Below are positions 62,209 to 64,000 of a stretch of 64,000 bases of DNA, piece by piece (the stretch's first letter is position 1; each line of letters begins with the position of its first letter). Both the position numbers and the translations under genes were made by a program. This DNA is from DASXYG01 sp036502625 (GTDB taxonomy: Bacteria; Actinomycetota; Actinomycetes; Streptosporangiales; Streptosporangiaceae). The notes under the pieces were generated by a model. The model was not told where the DNA came from and made no database searches. It saw only the letters and a program-made list of their open reading frames with translations. Where the stretch lies: NCBI GenBank assembly GCA_036502625.1, contig DASXYG010000070.1, positions 62,001 to 126,000 of the forward strand. The letters are read 5' to 3'.

Positions 62209-63075
62209 TCAGCCGTCCTGGTACGGGTGGGAGTCGTCGCGCCGGGACTCCGGGACGCGGCGCGCGGTGCCGCCGGAGCCGTTGCCCACCGGGTTGGCGC
62301 GCGGGGCCGTACGGCCGGGCTTCTCGGGCCTGCGGGGTAACCGGGGGCGGCGGCGCGGCTCCGGCTCGGCGTGTTCGGGCTCGTCGGGGTCGGGGCGGGC
62401 GTCGTCGTCGGCGACGATCGGGAAGCCGGTCGTGTCGTAGCCGAAGCCCTCGCGGCGGTCGCGCTGGGCGGCGCGCAGCGACGCGTTGCCGAGCAGCCAG
62501 GTGAGCTGCTGGGTGCCGACGCCCGCGAGGACCGCGACGGCGACGACCGCGGCGAGCAGCGCGGGGATGTCGACCCCGCTCTTCTGCGCGGAACCGGCGC
62601 CGGAGTCGACCGTCAGCGCGCGGTACGGGGTGGCCAGGACGTTCAGTTCGTGCGGCGAGATGGTGGCCATCGCCTCGACGACCCGCTCGGCGATCGCGGG
62701 GTCGGTGCCCTGGGCGGTGATGCTGATGATCGAGGTGCCGGGCACGGCCGTCACGGTGACGCCGGTGCGCGCGACCTGCGCGGTGGTGAGGCCGGGGCCG
62801 GCGGTCACCACCCAGACGGGGGAGCTCTTGGCGCGTAGGACCTGGGCGAACGTCTCGACGATCTGGCCCTGGCTCAGCGTGTCGTAATAGCTGGCGGCGT
62901 CGCCGGTCTGGGAGGACTTCGCGTTCGGTAAGACGAGCAGCGTGGCCGTCGCCGTGTAGGACGGCTTGTATCTCAGCGACCAGCCGACCCCGGCGCACAG
63001 GACGAGCACCGCCGCGACGACCCCGGCGATGATGCCGCGGCGCCACAGGCGCCGGCGGGTCGTACGGTCTGCCAT
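62209..63075 (-). CDS. Wzz/YveK-like chain-length regulator membrane protein
   Basis: 288 residues from ATG 63075. An N-terminal helix (GIIAGVVAAVLVLCAGVGWSL) and a second one (ALLAAVVAVAVLAGVGTQQL, about residue 175) flank an extracytoplasmic segment (SYTATATLLVLPNA, TVTAVPGTSIISITAQGTDPAIAERVVEAMA). This is the Wzz/capsule-assembly layout. The C-terminal about 90 residues are cytoplasmic and rich in Arg/Pro/Asp. There is no BY-kinase domain. It lies 3 bases before the ligase gene start, so the two are co-transcribed. Confidence 0.8.
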   Translation of the reverse strand: MADRTTRRRLWRRGIIAGVVAAVLVLCAGVGWSLRYKPSYTATATLLVLPNAKSSQTGDAASYYDTLSQGQIVETFAQVLRAKSSPVWVVTAGPGLTTAQVARTGVTVTAVPGTSIISITAQGTDPAIAERVVEAMATISPHELNVLATPYRALTVDSGAGSAQKSGVDIPALLAAVVAVAVLAGVGTQQLTWLLGNASLRAAQRDRREGFGYDTTGFPIVADDDARPDPDEPEHAEPEPRRRPRLPRRPEKPGRTAPRANPVGNGSGGTARRVPESRRDDSHPYQDG

Positions 63076-63210
63076 GAGCTCGTCCGTTCGGCCGGGGGTG
63101 ACACGTCTACGGTACACACCGGGTGACGGAGCGGGACGGCGCTCGTCCACAGGTCCGATCCGGGCCGAAGGTCCCGCAACGTGACCGCCGCGCCGGGCGA
63201 TAATCCGGAA

Positions 63211-64000
63211 GTGCGCGTCGCCCATCTCATCCACGGCCTCGAGCCAGGCGGCGCCGAGGCGCTGCTGGTCGGGCTGGCCGGCGCCGCGCCCGGGGCGGGC
63301 CTGGAGATCGCCGTGATGCCGCTGGTCCGTACGATCGACGACCGCTACGCCCGGGCGCTGCGCGACCTCGGCGTGCCCGTGCTCGGCCTCGATCTGCCCA
63401 CGCGGTGGGACCCGCGCGCGTTCGGCGCGGCGGCGCGGCGGCTGCGCGGCTGGCGTCCGGACATCCTGCACACCCACCTGAAACACGCCGACCTCGTCGG
63501 GGCCGTCGCCGCGCGGCTGACCGGCGTGCCGCAGGTCTCGACGCTGCACGTCATCGAGGACGGCCGTACGCCCGTGCTGCGGGCGAAGCGGCGGCTGGCG
63601 GCGGCCGCGCGGCTGTCCACCGCGCGCGCCACCCTCACCGTCAGTGACGCCCAGCGCCGCTGGTACCTCGGCGCGTTCCCGTCCGCCGACCCGCGCCGCG
63701 TGATCACCGTGCGCAACGGCGTGCCCGACCCGGACGCGCGCCGCGACCCGGTGGCCGCCCGCGCCCGGGTCCGCGCCGAGCTGGGCTGTACGGACACCGA
63801 CGTCCTGGTCGTCCAGATCGCGGTCGCCCGCCCCGGCAAGGGCCACGCCACGCTCCTCGACGCGATGCGTCTCCTGCGGGACGCCCCGGAGCGCGGCCGC
63901 GTCATGCTCGCGGTGGCCGGTGACGGGCCGTTACGTGCGGGGCTCGCGGCGGGCGCGGCCGACCTCGGCGACCGGGTCCGGTTCCTCGGCCACCGCGACG
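63211..64000 (+). CDS. GT4-family glycosyltransferase (partial, runs off the right edge)
   Basis: Frame from GTG 63211 to the window edge, about 263 residues. The N-terminal Rossmann domain (VRVAHLIHGLEPGGAEALLVGLA, then PDILHTHLKHADLVGAVAARL) and linker (VRNGVPDPDARRDP, then VVQIAVARPGKGHATLLDAMRLL) are typical of GT4 retaining glycosyltransferases. The C-terminal EX7E motif should be beyond the edge. It is divergent from the Wzz-like gene and is likely part of the same exopolysaccharide locus. Confidence 0.88.
   Translation, partial: MRVAHLIHGLEPGGAEALLVGLAGAAPGAGLEIAVMPLVRTIDDRYARALRDLGVPVLGLDLPTRWDPRAFGAAARRLRGWRPDILHTHLKHADLVGAVAARLTGVPQVSTLHVIEDGRTPVLRAKRRLAAAARLSTARATLTVSDAQRRWYLGAFPSADPRRVITVRNGVPDPDARRDPVAARARVRAELGCTDTDVLVVQIAVARPGKGHATLLDAMRLLRDAPERGRVMLAVAGDGPLRAGLAAGAADLGDRVRFLGHRD

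Noticed and set aside
60095..63046. Minus-strand frame of about 980 codons overlapping the ligase and Wzz-like genes
   Set aside because: Arg/Ala/Pro-rich shadow in another frame of the same strand; the ligase and Wzz-like frames have clear motifs.

Overview
The window is very GC-rich DNA from a filamentous actinomycete. The evidence is a four-gene conservon, Scr1/DUF397 regulator modules, a ShbA-type sigma factor, an NsdA-like regulator and dense ATGA-coupled operons. The overall feel is Streptosporangiales, perhaps Thermomonosporaceae, but that placement is an impression and not a proof.

Layout. (1) Positions 1-2.7 kb, minus strand: a tightly overlapping pterin operon with a 32-residue leader ORF, a GTP cyclohydrolase I, a 6-pyruvoyltetrahydropterin synthase homologue with a PTPS-III-like active site, an NDK-like protein with a Cys-rich N-terminus, and a DUF2797 protein that runs off the left edge. 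(2) 3.0-7.0 kb: an NsdA-like TPR regulator, an aminoglycoside phosphotransferase-fold kinase, and a Scr1-type HTH/DUF397 pair divergent from an anti-sigma-like ATPase. (3) 7.1-8.4 kb, plus strand: four small unknown genes ending in a perfect hairpin. (4) 8.7-29.1 kb, almost all minus strand: a large type IV secretion / conjugation-like operon. It has a VirB1-like lysozyme, VirB2-like, VirB8-like, VirB6/TrbL-like and SCO6880-like proteins, a VirB4 ATPase, a VirD4/TraG coupling ATPase, and a metalloprotease-TOPRIM primase. It also carries five members of a paralogous family I do not recognise. Superinfection-immunity-like membrane proteins stand at both ends. I saw no relaxase, integrase or replication initiator. 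(5) 29.8-31.2 kb: a LuxR-type regulator followed by a 12-codon peptide gene with a strong ribosome binding site and a hairpin terminator. (6) 31.8-41.3 kb: a 3009-residue secreted RHS polymorphic toxin with an AT-richer C-terminal tip and an adjacent probable immunity gene, then a degraded stretch with a gene remnant. (7) 42.2-42.5 kb: tRNA-Val, tRNA-Cys and tRNA-Gly. (8) 42.6-49.6 kb: metabolic genes (KynB-like cyclase, GAF regulator, propionyl-CoA synthetase, enoyl-CoA hydratase, isochorismatase-family hydrolase, CbiX-like protein). (9) 49.9-54.1 kb: conservon cvnABCD. (10) 54.2-64 kb: an exopolysaccharide locus (deacetylase, WcaJ-like initiating transferase, O-antigen ligase fused to a Wzz-like domain, a separate Wzz-like protein, a GT4 glycosyltransferase), interrupted by shbA with a membrane partner and by three small metabolic genes (XdhC-like, TenA-like, DUF2470).

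How the parts relate: the first 42 kb is accessory in character (regulators, conjugation-like operon, toxin/immunity, remnants). The part right of the tRNA cluster looks like ordinary chromosome. The most interesting points are the regulator-plus-12-mer peptide unit, the expanded paralogous family inside the secretion operon, the pterin operon with its altered active site, and the RHS tip with its immunity partner.
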